The notes: generated from the letters alone by a model not told the origin. Shown: positions 15,513 to 23,623, numbered from the stretch's first letter. The stretch: 24,670 bases of DNA from an uncultured Ruminococcus sp. (GCA_937901485.1 CALGTT010000172.1:1-24670), one strand, 5' to 3'. Program-made: numbers and translations.

Positions 15513-16667
15513 TTATGATTCCAGAATCTTTCCGTCGATCATCACCCAGACCGGATCGTTCATCACGTTCAGCGGATCTTCCGCAAAGAGGACGAGATCC
15601 GCGTCCAGTCCGACCTCGATCCTGCCGATACGGTCGGAAACGCCCAGAATATCGGCTGCCTCCGAGGTGATCGCGCGCAGTGCCGCCTCACGGGGCATAC
15701 CCCCCTTGACCGCAAGTCCGGCGGACAGGGCAAGGTACTGGATGGGAACTTCCGGATGGTCGGTGCAGATGGCGATCTTTACGCCCCTGTCATGCAGGAT
15801 CGCGGCGTTCGACAGCGCAAGCTCACGCATTTCTGGCTTGCAGCGGTCGCAGATGATCGGGCCTGCGATCACGGAAATGCCCATTTCTCCGAACAGATCC
15901 GCCGCGATGTGTGCGCCCGTGCCGTGCACGATCACGCATTCCAGCCCGAATTCCTTGCAGATACGCAGTGCCGTGCAGACATCATCCGCGCGGTGGCAGT
16001 GGAAATGCGCCTTCTGGTCGCCCTCCAGAAGCGGCAGAAGTGCCTCACATTTTGCGTCATATTCCGGCATTTCCTCCTCGTCCGGATGCTCCTCAAAGCG
16101 GTGCAGACGCTCTGCATAGAGCTTTGCCTTCTGCAAGCCCTCACGGATGAGCGCGGCAGTCGCCATGCGCGTCACCGGCATCTCGTCGCGGTCGCTGTAG
16201 ACCGTTTTCGGATTCTCACCGAGCGCAAATTTCATTCCGCACGCCGTAATTGCCATTTCGTCCGTATAGCGTCCGGCGGTCTTCATCAGCAGCATTTCGC
16301 CGCCGCAGGCATTCGCCGAGCCGGGGGATACCATCACCGAGGTCACGCCGTGCATCCGCGCATCCGCAAAGCAGCGGTCAAAGGGGTTGATGCCGTCAAG
16401 TGCACGCAGCTGCGGCGTGAACGGATCGGACACCTCGTTGCAGTCGTCACCCTCAAAATTCATCCCGTCCTCGATGATGCCGAGGTGCGTGTGCGCGTCA
16501 ATGAAGCCCGGCAGCAGCCTGCCGCCGTGACAGTCGATGTCGTCCGCTGTCACCTCGTCCGGTCTGCCCTGCTCCACGGCAGTGATCTTTCCGTTTTCTA
16601 CAATGACGTAGCCGTAAAAATGAACATCCTCCGTCATGGAGTAGATTTCTGCATTATAAATAATCAT
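15513..16667 (-). CDS. Metal-dependent amidohydrolase (imidazolonepropionase-like)
   Basis: This is a 384-residue TIM-barrel amidohydrolase. The N-terminal beta-sandwich leads to the metal motif GFIDAHTH. Later come HFHCHRADD, VHGTGAHIA and the catalytic Asp in ICTDHPEVP. The C-terminal part holds ASEAADILG-type sequence (TSEAADILGV) and GLDADLVLFAEDPL, typical of imidazolonepropionase/dihydroorotase-like members. The exact substrate is not evident. Its ATG overlaps the aroK stop as ATGA, so it is translated together with shikimate kinase. That is an unexpected pairing with no obvious pathway link. AGGAG lies about seven bases upstream of the start. Confidence 0.88.
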   Translation of the reverse strand: MIIYNAEIYSMTEDVHFYGYVIVENGKITAVEQGRPDEVTADDIDCHGGRLLPGFIDAHTHLGIIEDGMNFEGDDCNEVSDPFTPQLRALDGINPFDRCFADARMHGVTSVMVSPGSANACGGEMLLMKTAGRYTDEMAITACGMKFALGENPKTVYSDRDEMPVTRMATAALIREGLQKAKLYAERLHRFEEHPDEEEMPEYDAKCEALLPLLEGDQKAHFHCHRADDVCTALRICKEFGLECVIVHGTGAHIAADLFGEMGISVIAGPIICDRCKPEMRELALSNAAILHDRGVKIAICTDHPEVPIQYLALSAGLAVKGGMPREAALRAITSEAADILGVSDRIGRIEVGLDADLVLFAEDPLNVMNDPVWVMIDGKILES

Positions 16668-17182
16668 TCTTGTTCTCCTGTATCATTCTGCGAAAGCCCC
16701 AGCACCTCCAGCACTGCCGAAGCCGCCGCCGCCGGTGTGCGGGAGGCATCCGCTGTGTGGGTGCTGTGCCTGCGGTAAATGGGTTCTCTGGTGTTGTACA
16801 GTGCCTCCAGCTCCTCGCGGGTGCTCCGGCGCACGATCGGGCGGTCAGAATCCGCGATGCGGTAATAGCAGACATGGAACGGCACATCCAGATACATGAC
16901 AACGCCGTGTGCTGCCGCGATCTGCGCATTCTCCTCGCGCAGCATCGCACCGCCGCCGCAGGCAATGATGCCGTCACGTTCCGCAAGCTCACGGATCGCC
17001 TGCGTTTCCAGATCGCGGAAATGCGGCTCGCCGTACTGCGCAAAGATCTCCGGAATGGTCATGCCCGCCTGTTCCTCGATATACGCATCCATATCCACAA
17101 AGGGGCAGTCCAGCGTCTTTGCAAGCCTTGCGCCCACCGTGCTCTTGCCGCAGCCCATGAAGCCGCAGAGAAAAATTGTCAT
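16664..17182 (-). CDS. aroK: Shikimate kinase
   Basis: Shikimate kinase phosphorylates shikimate at the 3-hydroxyl in aromatic amino acid synthesis. The product has 172 residues, the standard length. It shows the P-loop GFMGCGKST (residues 7-15), the substrate-binding aspartates in VDMD (Asp30 and Asp32), FRDLE with the conserved Arg, the GGGA glycine loop, and the lid region with DRPIVRR and TREPIYRRHS. AGGAGG sits inside the end of aroE. The gene starts two bases after the aroE stop, so the two successive pathway steps are encoded in order. Confidence 0.96.
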   Translation of the reverse strand: MTIFLCGFMGCGKSTVGARLAKTLDCPFVDMDAYIEEQAGMTIPEIFAQYGEPHFRDLETQAIRELAERDGIIACGGGAMLREENAQIAAAHGVVMYLDVPFHVCYYRIADSDRPIVRRSTREELEALYNTREPIYRRHSTHTADASRTPAAAASAVLEVLGLSQNDTGEQE

Positions 17183-17184
17183 AT

Positions 17185-18045
17185 TTAGTCCTCCTGTACG
17201 GGAAAATCACGGTTCACAGTCTCCTCCAGCTCGCGGATGATGCCCTGAACCTCCTCGTTTGTGTAGGTGTCGCCGTCCCAGATCTCGTGTGCACGCACCG
17301 CCTGCCATACCAGCATTGCCGCACCGCCCACCGCCGGCTTGCCCATTGCCTTTGCCCTGCGGATGAGCTGTGTTTCAGTCGGGTTGTAGATCACATCGAA
17401 CACATGGTCACACAGCGCAAGCTGTGCGTCACTGATGGGACATGCGTTTGTTTTCGGATACATGCCCACGGGACACGCGTTCATGAGCAGGTCGAAATGC
17501 CCCAGACCTCCGTCCTTGTCACTGCCCGTCAGCACGATCCTCACGTTTGCTTCCGGCGCGAGTGCGCGGAGCTCTCCGCAGAGCGTTTCCGCAAGCGGCA
17601 GGTCGGATTCCAGCACCATGATGACCAGCTCTGCCGCGCCCTGCAGCACCGCTTCGATCGCCATCATTCTGCCAACGCCGCCGCAGCCGATGAGCAGCAC
17701 CCTGCCGTCAAGCGGCATGTCCTGCACACTGCGCAGAAAGCCTACGCAGTCGGTATTGAAGCCCGTCGCCCTGCCGTCATGGTTTGCCACGCAGTTGACG
17801 GAATTGTACCGCTTTGCAGTCCCGTCCAGCTCGTCAAGGAACGGGATGATGTCCACCTTATGCGGGATGGTGATGTTATAGCCCGAAAGTCCGCGCAGGA
17901 ACGCCTGCTTTTCCTCCAGCTCCTCGGTCGGGATCGCCGTGAGGGAATAGGACGCTTCGCGCCCCTTCAGGGCAAACAGCCGGTCATGGATCATCGGGGA
18001 CATTGAGTGCCCCAGCGGATTGCCAATGAGTGTATATTGACGCAT
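17185..18045 (-). CDS. aroE: Shikimate dehydrogenase (NADP+)
   Basis: This enzyme reduces 3-dehydroshikimate to shikimate. The 286-residue protein starts IGNPLGHSMSP, the shikimate-binding segment. It then has NITIPHK with the catalytic Lys63, NTDCVGF with the catalytic Asp at about residue 99, the Rossmann glycine loop GCGGVGR, and NACPVGMYP where most relatives read N-A-T/S-P-x-G-M. The C-terminal substrate region (GGAAMLVWQ) is complete. GGAGG lies eight bases before the ATG. It is the first gene of a minus-strand unit and has a clear promoter upstream. Confidence 0.95.
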   Translation of the reverse strand: MRQYTLIGNPLGHSMSPMIHDRLFALKGREASYSLTAIPTEELEEKQAFLRGLSGYNITIPHKVDIIPFLDELDGTAKRYNSVNCVANHDGRATGFNTDCVGFLRSVQDMPLDGRVLLIGCGGVGRMMAIEAVLQGAAELVIMVLESDLPLAETLCGELRALAPEANVRIVLTGSDKDGGLGHFDLLMNACPVGMYPKTNACPISDAQLALCDHVFDVIYNPTETQLIRRAKAMGKPAVGGAAMLVWQAVRAHEIWDGDTYTNEEVQGIIRELEETVNRDFPVQED

Positions 18046-18079
18046 GTATCATACCTCCGCATCGTAATTTTCTTTCTTA

Positions 18080-18108
18080 ATCATAGCATATTTTTGCAGA
18101 AATTACAA
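18080..18108 (-). promoter_or_regulatory. Promoter of the aroE-aroK minus-strand unit
   Basis: Read on the minus strand, TTGTAA (18108-18103) and TATGAT (18085-18080) are 17 bases apart, with an extended TGC before the -10. It is the only convincing promoter found for the unit running to 12182. 18109-18256 between the divergent promoters holds nothing else I recognise. Confidence 0.75.
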
Positions 18109-18256
18109 TGGGTTTTCAATATTTTTTAACGGAAATACTGCGCCCGCAGAGGTGATTTCTGCCCAAACTGTCAGCGTTTTCATGCTTTTTTGCTAATTTT
18201 GTGCAAAGTACCTAAAATGTTCCTCTTATTCTGTTTAAAAATCGTTATGATGGATA

Positions 18257-18371
18257 TTGACGGAATACCCTGTTTTCCGATATACTATTTTTAGAAAATT
18301 CTGTAAATAGCAAAGGCTGTCAGAAAAAGCAAAACAGAATCCCAGCCGTCCGTCCCTGCGGGGATGTACGG
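18257..18371 (+). promoter_or_regulatory. Promoter and leader hairpin of the ACP unit
   Basis: TTGACG (18257-18262) and TATACT (18281-18286) are spaced 18 bases apart. The roughly 105-base leader can form a stable hairpin (18346-18371) from CCGTCCGTCCC and GGGATGTACGG, with one mismatch and one G-U pair, ending 13 bases before the GGAGG of the ACP gene. Confidence 0.65.
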
Positions 18372-18396
18372 TGCACTGCTGAATGGAGGTATTGTA

Positions 18397-18636
18397 ATGG
18401 AGTTTGAAGCAATTGCAGCGATCATCGCGGAACATTTTGGAATGGATGCAGAGGATATCAGTGAGGATACGGACATTCTGGAGGATCTGAATGCCACGTC
18501 CATGGATGCGGTGGAGCTGATCGTAGCCATTGAGAATGTGACCGATGTCAGCATTCCCGACGAAGCTGTGGACGAGATCCGCACGGTGAATGACATTGTA
18601 AACTATCTGAAAGCGAACATGCCGGAGGAGGAATGA
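18397..18636 (+). CDS. Acyl carrier protein
   Basis: This small acidic four-helix protein of 79 residues carries acyl chains on a phosphopantetheine arm. The attachment serine is Ser35 in the segment NATSMDAVEL, where most ACPs read D-S-L-D. The flanking helices are typical: IIAEHFGMDAEDISEDTDI before, and the C-terminal TVNDIVNYLK. GGAGG (18385-18389) is seven bases before the ATG. It is not next to fatty acid synthesis genes. Its stop is followed 26 bases later by the membrane repeat protein P1, with which it shares a promoter, so a specialised ACP is possible. A general housekeeping ACP cannot be excluded. Confidence 0.9.
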   Translation: MEFEAIAAIIAEHFGMDAEDISEDTDILEDLNATSMDAVELIVAIENVTDVSIPDEAVDEIRTVNDIVNYLKANMPEEE

Positions 18637-18662
18637 GCCTTTCCGGAGCAAAAGGAGAGAGC

Positions 18663-19439
18663 ATGAGAAAGAGAATTTCCGTTCTGGGCGCACTGCTTGC
18701 GGCGGGCTGTCTGCTCTGCGGCGCGGGGCTTTCTGCGTCCGCTTATACGATCGAGGATGTGATCGAAAAATCGCGTGAGGTGGGCATTCCCGAAGCACAG
18801 ATCCAGACGGGTGTCAACAACTGGGAGACCGGAAAATACACGCAGGAGAATCTTGATGCCATGTATGGCGCACTGGTGATCTATGGTGCGGATGCGGACG
18901 ATATGCTGCGCGACTTCTTCGAGCAGCAAGGCGGAACGCTCCCGACCGAGCCGCCGGCAGAAACACTGCCGCCCGATGCACCGGAAAGCACTGCCCCTGC
19001 GGAGAGCGCACCGGCAGAAACCGAGCCTGCAAAGGATTTCATCAGCATGACGGCGGACGAGAAACGCGCCTATGTCAATGCGATGCCTCCGGAGGAGCGC
19101 GAGGCATTTCTGGCGAATCTCACACCGGCGGAGCGCAACAGCATCCTCAAGCAGATGTCCGTTGAAGACCAGATGGCACTGCTGGAAAATTACATTGGCA
19201 TTGCCGAGGATATGGGCATTCATGTAGAGGTGAATTCCATTTCCGAGGAGGGGCTTGGCGTAACGATGCGTGACGAGAACGGCACGATCATCGACAAGAC
19301 GCAGACCGGCATCACCATTGATCCGACCGGCATTTCCTATGACGGACTGCTCCTTGCGGCAGCCCTGTCCGTCCTGCTTGCCGTCGGCGGCTTCACAGCG
19401 GTGTACCGCCATCTTTGCAGGAATGAACAACTGAACTGA
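18663..19439 (+). CDS. Membrane-anchored repeat protein P1 (paralogue of the gene at 22686)
   Basis: I do not recognise a named family. The 258-residue protein has a signal peptide (MRKRISVLGALLAAGCLLCG) and a helical domain containing GIPEAQIQTGVNNWETGKYT. A Pro/Glu/Ala-rich linker (about residues 98-125) leads to four perfect 12-residue repeats (129-176: MTADEKRAYVNA, MPPEEREAFLAN, LTPAERNSILKQ, MSVEDQMALLEN). A beta-like stretch, the sequence IDPTG (219-223), one hydrophobic helix and the short basic tail RHLCRNEQLN follow. The layout resembles a sortase-anchored or membrane-anchored surface protein. AAAGGAG (18651-18657) supports the ATG at 18663; an in-frame ATG at 18633 overlaps the ACP stop. 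The repeats recall MgtE N-terminal helical repeats, but only by pattern. Confidence 0.8.
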   Translation: MRKRISVLGALLAAGCLLCGAGLSASAYTIEDVIEKSREVGIPEAQIQTGVNNWETGKYTQENLDAMYGALVIYGADADDMLRDFFEQQGGTLPTEPPAETLPPDAPESTAPAESAPAETEPAKDFISMTADEKRAYVNAMPPEEREAFLANLTPAERNSILKQMSVEDQMALLENYIGIAEDMGIHVEVNSISEEGLGVTMRDENGTIIDKTQTGITIDPTGISYDGLLLAAALSVLLAVGGFTAVYRHLCRNEQLN

Positions 19440-19445
19440 ACCGCC

Positions 19446-19477
19446 ACAATGCCCTGCTCTTTTGCGGGGCATTGTTA
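19446..19477 (+). terminator. Hairpin after P1
   Basis: A perfect 9-bp stem ACAATGCCC/GGGCATTGT (19446-19454 and 19467-19475) lies just after the P1 stop. There is no T-run, so termination may be partial. Confidence 0.6.
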
Positions 19478-19499
19478 CAGAACAGGCAGAATCTGGTAC

Positions 19500-19575
19500 T
19501 TGCATTTTCTTTAGGTTTCTGGTATAATGGATACAATAGCACAAATACTTTACGTGTCAATGATTTCATAAATCA
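19500..19575 (+). promoter_or_regulatory. Promoter of the ATPase-TOPRIM cassette
   Basis: TTGCAT (19500-19505) and an extended TGG-TATAAT (19523-19528) are separated by 17 bases. A small inverted repeat TGATTT-cat-AAATCA (19561-19575) lies in the leader and could be an operator. The cassette therefore has its own transcription start, independent of P1. Confidence 0.75.
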
Positions 19576-19606
19576 ATAATTATACCGGATATGACAGGAG
19601 GTTGTT

Positions 19607-20713
19607 ATGGCAAGGCATATTACCAGTCTGAAAATCAACGGTTATCGTGGGTTGCGTGATTTTGCAGTGGAAGATCTCGCTGATGTGAATATACTGCTTG
19701 GCGATAATAATTGTGGAAAAACAAGTGTACTTGAGGTGCTGAACGCTTTTTCAGCCATTACAAATCCTGCGAAATGGCTTAATAATAGTGCGCACAGAAA
19801 TTTTATTTATCAGGAACTGAATCCCTGTGTTGATCTGAGTCATCTTTTCAATATCAATGAACCTGAAATGCCGATCAGTATTGAATATATTGCAAAGGAT
19901 AAGGCTAATAGATTTCGGTTATCCCACAGTGATGACACTGTTTCTTTGGATTTGAAATCTATCCAAGGGTTGGATAGATATGCTTATAGCAGATTACGAC
20001 GAAATTTCCTTTTTGCCGATGAAAGTGGTTTTGATGAAGGCAATATTATCAGAAGCTATGCCCATTCAACCATGACCTTTTCTTTGAACGATGAGCCCGA
20101 GGTAAGTACTGAATTTTTTGAATTTACGACAAAAATTTCTACAAATAAGCATAAGGTTGTCAAGCTGTTTGCAGCGGAGTATGAATACCCATACAGATAT
20201 ATTACAGCTCCATTTGATTTAACATTGATTTTTGACAAACCAGATATGTATGAAGAATTGATTGCTGTATTACAGCAGTTCGACCCTGACATTACAAATG
20301 TATTTGCTGACAAAGATAATGTTTACAAAATTGCAAGTCGCTCCAGCAAAAAAGCTCTTCCGGTTTCCGTTTTCGGAGATGGATTAAAGCTTGCGCTTTC
20401 ATTGTTCTCTGCACTTCCATTTGCAAAGAATGGCTTTCTGCTGATTGATGAATTCGACACTTCGCTCCACACCTCACAGATCGGTAAAGTATTAGGTACT
20501 ATTATTACCATGTGCAAACGCATGAATATCCAGCTTTTTATGACAACACACAGTCTGGAAGCAGTGGATAGAGTAATCGAATGCTGCACTGAACGGTTGG
20601 ATGACCTTCGTGTGATACGACTCAACAAAAAGCCGGAACGCACTTTTGCGAAGGTGATTCATGGTGAACTGGCAGAAGAACTGAGAAATGTCAATGATGC
20701 GGAGTTGAGATAA
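19607..20713 (+). CDS. OLD/AAA_15-type ATPase, putative defence ATPase
   Basis: This 368-residue SMC/ABC-like ATPase begins ITSLKINGYRGL, the usual opening of the OLD-family. It carries Walker A GDNNCGKTS (residues 32-40), a long variable insertion, an ABC-signature-like segment DGLKLALSLFSALPF, Walker B LLIDEFDTSLH (about 278-288) and the switch His in MTTHSLEAVDRVI. The TOPRIM nuclease domain found in single-chain OLD proteins is absent here and is supplied by the next gene, whose ATG overlaps this stop. Such split ATPase plus TOPRIM pairs occur in phage defence, as in PARIS (AriA/AriB). AGGAGG (19596-19601) precedes the start. It is AT-rich compared with its flanks, suggesting transfer. 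The function is inferred. Confidence 0.85.
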   Translation: MARHITSLKINGYRGLRDFAVEDLADVNILLGDNNCGKTSVLEVLNAFSAITNPAKWLNNSAHRNFIYQELNPCVDLSHLFNINEPEMPISIEYIAKDKANRFRLSHSDDTVSLDLKSIQGLDRYAYSRLRRNFLFADESGFDEGNIIRSYAHSTMTFSLNDEPEVSTEFFEFTTKISTNKHKVVKLFAAEYEYPYRYITAPFDLTLIFDKPDMYEELIAVLQQFDPDITNVFADKDNVYKIASRSSKKALPVSVFGDGLKLALSLFSALPFAKNGFLLIDEFDTSLHTSQIGKVLGTIITMCKRMNIQLFMTTHSLEAVDRVIECCTERLDDLRVIRLNKKPERTFAKVIHGELAEELRNVNDAELR

Positions 20714-21510
20714 TGAAAAGTATACTGATTTGTGAAGGAAAAACAGATTTGTATCTTCTCAGCTACTATTTGGGGAAGGTGCATGGATGGGAATCCACAG
20801 AAACACCTGAAAACCGTAAGAAATATAAATCCAGAAAGAATCCCGTTCTTAAAACAACAACAAAGGAGCAGGTGCAGGAATGGTATGTTTGGGGCGACAA
20901 TACGCTTTCTATGTTTTCTGCTGATGGAAATAGCAATATTGAGAATGTTTTTCAGAACATCCTGACACTGCTCAATAGTGTTGGCGGTGAACCATTTGAA
21001 AAAATAGTAATCCTGACAGACCGGGATGATGAACAGGTGGAAGCAAAACTGATTCGTAATATCGGACAGCTTTGCAGTGAGTACAGTATCACGCTCCATG
21101 ATGAATTATGCAACAACCGCTGGTGTTCTGCAAGCTATGAAAATAATGGGGATAAAAGAACACTGGAAATTCTCCTCATGATCATCCCGTTTGAAGAAAC
21201 CGGTACAATTGAAACGTTCATGCTCAATTGTATGGCAGAAACAGAATGTGAACTGGTTGAGAGATGTCGAAAATTTGTAGATGACTTACGCGATGAGGAA
21301 AATGGCATAGATTATGTCAGAACAAGGTACTTAAATTCAAGGGGGATTATCCCGAAATCGAAATTTTCGACCTATTTCTCAATTGTATCACCTAACAGAA
21401 CCTTTGATGCAGGAGATAAAATACTGAAGCCCATACCTTGGGAAAAATATACTGAAGTTCAGGAAACATTCCGTTTGTTGGATGGATTACTGCCGCAAGT
21501 GAATGACTGA
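20713..21510 (+). CDS. TOPRIM-domain protein (DUF3226/DUF4435-like), partner of the ATPase
   Basis: This 265-residue protein starts SILICEGKTDLYLLSYYLG, the first TOPRIM strand with the catalytic-type Glu8 and a following Asp12. The second acidic motif is VILTDRDDEQ (Asp103 and Asp105). This is the pattern of OLD-type nucleases and the AriB effector of PARIS. The remainder, with NRWCSASYEN, LEILLMIIPFEETGTIETFML and a C-terminal FSTYFSIVSPNRTFDAG, resembles DUF3226-type proteins; I cannot decide between the two DUF families. The start overlaps the ATPase stop by one base (TAATG), giving tight coupling. AT-rich composition matches the ATPase. I expect the ATPase to sense and this protein to act, by analogy only. 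Confidence 0.8.
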   Translation: MKSILICEGKTDLYLLSYYLGKVHGWESTETPENRKKYKSRKNPVLKTTTKEQVQEWYVWGDNTLSMFSADGNSNIENVFQNILTLLNSVGGEPFEKIVILTDRDDEQVEAKLIRNIGQLCSEYSITLHDELCNNRWCSASYENNGDKRTLEILLMIIPFEETGTIETFMLNCMAETECELVERCRKFVDDLRDEENGIDYVRTRYLNSRGIIPKSKFSTYFSIVSPNRTFDAGDKILKPIPWEKYTEVQETFRLLDGLLPQVND

Positions 21511-21531
21511 CAAAAAAGGGGGCTTACACCC

Positions 21532-22689
21532 ATGACAATCGACTTAACCCAGATGGTGCAGGACTGCATGAACGCCATCAATGAGCGCATCCGCAGTCTG
21601 CACAAGCTCAACATCATCGTTGCCGGAAAGACCGGCGTTGGCAAGAGTACGCTGATCAACAGCATTTTCCGCGAAAATCTGGCGGATACCGGCATCGGTA
21701 TGCCCGTCACCACGCATATGAAGCAGTACACCAAAAAGGATTTTCCCCTGACGATCTACGATACCAGAGGCTTTGAACTGGGCAAGGATGCACAGAAGGA
21801 GGTCAAGCAGGAGATCCTCGATACCATCCGCAAGGGACATGCTGCCAAGGACATCAATCAGGCGATCCACTGCATCTGGTACTGCATCAACACTGCGTCC
21901 GACCGCATCGAGCCGGAGGAAATCGAGTGGCTGCGGGATTTCGCAGAGGAAAGCAAGTTCACACAGGTGCCGGTCATCCTCGTGCTGACCAAATCCTTCT
22001 CCAAAAAGAACGCCAAGCAGATGAAGGATTATATCCTCAACGAAAATCTCAATGTCTGTCAGGTCGTTCCCGTGCTTGCGTCCGATTATGAGATCGACGA
22101 GGACTATGTGGTCAAAGCCTACGGTCTTGACACCCTCATCGAGATCATGACACAGATGCTGCCGGAGGAGCTGCAGGACACCCTGCAAAGCGTCCAGAAG
22201 GTATCCCTCGAACATAAAAAAAAACGCGCTCACGCGGCAGTGGCGGCTGCGACTACAGCAGCCTTTGGTGAGGGCTTCGCGCCCATCCCCTTTGCCGATG
22301 CCGCACTCCTTGTGCCGACACAGGTGACAATGATCGCTTCGATCACGGCGATTTTCGGGCTGAACATCAGCCGGAGCATCCTCACGGGCTTCGTGTCCTC
22401 CACCATCGGTGCGGGCGGCGCGACCATCCTCGGCAGAACCATTGTCGCCAACCTCATCAAGCTCCTCCCCGGCGCGGGAACAGCGGCAGGCGGCATGATC
22501 TCCGGCGCAACGGCAGGACTCCTGACCACTGCGCTCGGTGAGGCATACATCCAATTGCTGACAGCAGTCTATCAGGGCGAGCTGAAGGCTTCGGAGATCA
22601 GCTCCGAGGCAGGAAAGAAAAAGATGAAAGAACTGTTCAGGTCCCGTCTGAAAGAAAACCGAAACACAGAAAGGAAAGGTATACAATGA
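21532..22689 (+). CDS. GTPase with C-terminal DUF697/YcjF-like membrane-associated domain
   Basis: This 385-residue Era/dynamin-like GTPase has G1 GKTGVGKST (residues 32-40), a G2-region Thr in MPVTTHM, and G3 DTRGFELG. G4 reads LTKSFSKKN and lacks the usual final Asp of N/T-KxD. After about residue 225 comes a basic stretch and a glycine- and alanine-rich hydrophobic domain (FGEGFAPIPFADAALLVPTQ, then several hydrophobic helices) typical of DUF697. Members are thought to act at membranes. GGGGG sits ten bases before the ATG. The GC-rich composition differs from the upstream cassette, so it probably belongs to the resident locus. Its TGA overlaps the start of P2 as ATGA, pointing to a joint role. 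Confidence 0.85.
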   Translation: MTIDLTQMVQDCMNAINERIRSLHKLNIIVAGKTGVGKSTLINSIFRENLADTGIGMPVTTHMKQYTKKDFPLTIYDTRGFELGKDAQKEVKQEILDTIRKGHAAKDINQAIHCIWYCINTASDRIEPEEIEWLRDFAEESKFTQVPVILVLTKSFSKKNAKQMKDYILNENLNVCQVVPVLASDYEIDEDYVVKAYGLDTLIEIMTQMLPEELQDTLQSVQKVSLEHKKKRAHAAVAAATTAAFGEGFAPIPFADAALLVPTQVTMIASITAIFGLNISRSILTGFVSSTIGAGGATILGRTIVANLIKLLPGAGTAAGGMISGATAGLLTTALGEAYIQLLTAVYQGELKASEISSEAGKKKMKELFRSRLKENRNTERKGIQ

Positions 22690-23603
22690 AGCATAACAAA
22701 TGGCGTACAAGAACGCTTGCAGTACTGCTTGCGGCAGGCTCTCTCTGCTGCGGTGCGGGCATTCATGCCGCAGCCATCACTGTGGATGATGTGGCGCAGA
22801 AAGCACGCGAGGTCGGCTTTCCGGAGGAGCAGGTGCAGCTTGGCTACAATTACTGGGCAACAGGGCAGTACACAGAAGCGGATCTGGAGGCAGCCTATGC
22901 CAAGCTCTGTGAGTATGACACGCAGGCAGATGACAAGATCGACAGCATTTTCGATACCGGCAGCACGGCAGAGCCGACTCCCACAGAGCCTGACCGCACC
23001 GGAAATGAAACACAGCCCGTACAGCCTCCTGTGAACAGCAGCGCAGATGCGGGCAATGCCGGAAACACAAGCTCCGACAGCACGGCGGATTCTGCCGCAG
23101 ACAGCGGCAATGCCGGCGGTGCGGGCACATCGGGCAGTGTGGATTCCTCCGCACCTGCACCGACACAGCCTGTGACAAATCCGGTCAGCTCCTATGACTT
23201 CATCATGATGTCACTCGACGAAAAAATCGCCTATGTCAATTCCATGAGTCCGGAGGATAAGGAAAACTTCCTCAACAACCTCACACCCGGCGAGCGCAAC
23301 AGCATCATCAAGCAGATGAATGTCAACGACCAGGCGGAGCTTTTGCAGGGCTACATCGACGCGGCAAAGGGCATGAACATGAACATTGCCGTGGATTCCA
23401 TTTCTGCCGAGGGCATCGCCATTACTGTGCGTGATGACGAGGGCACGATCATCGACAAGAGCGCGACGGGCATCACCATCGACGAGACTGGTATTTCCTA
23501 TGATGGTCTGCTGGCGGCTTCCGCGGCGGCTGTGCTTCTGGCGGCGGCTGGCTTTGTACTGGTGTACCGTTATCTGTGCCGTGCCGACGGCGGCGCACAG
23601 TAA
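22686..23603 (+). CDS. Membrane-anchored repeat protein P2 (paralogue of the gene at 18663)
   Basis: This 305-residue homologue of P1 keeps every domain. It has a signal peptide (TLAVLLAAGSLCCGAGIHA), a helical domain with GFPEEQVQLGYNYWATGQYT, and a longer low-complexity linker rich in Ser, Asn, Gly and Thr (about residues 98-165). Four 12-residue repeats follow (175-222: MSLDEKIAYVNS, MSPEDKENFLNN, LTPGERNSIIKQ, MNVNDQAELLQG), then IDETG (265-269), a hydrophobic helix and the basic tail RYLCRADGGAQ. The strongest identity with P1 covers the repeats and the tail region; the linkers differ. It is coupled to the GTPase by an ATGA overlap and followed 20 bases later by the sortase. No function is known to me. 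Confidence 0.82.
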   Translation: MKHNKWRTRTLAVLLAAGSLCCGAGIHAAAITVDDVAQKAREVGFPEEQVQLGYNYWATGQYTEADLEAAYAKLCEYDTQADDKIDSIFDTGSTAEPTPTEPDRTGNETQPVQPPVNSSADAGNAGNTSSDSTADSAADSGNAGGAGTSGSVDSSAPAPTQPVTNPVSSYDFIMMSLDEKIAYVNSMSPEDKENFLNNLTPGERNSIIKQMNVNDQAELLQGYIDAAKGMNMNIAVDSISAEGIAITVRDDEGTIIDKSATGITIDETGISYDGLLAASAAAVLLAAAGFVLVYRYLCRADGGAQ

Positions 23604-23623
23604 CGACCGGAAAGGAGCAGAAA

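Noticed and set aside
19607..21510. Gabija-type or retron system
   Set aside because: Gabija has ATPase and TOPRIM in one protein plus a helicase, and retrons need a reverse transcriptase; neither is present.
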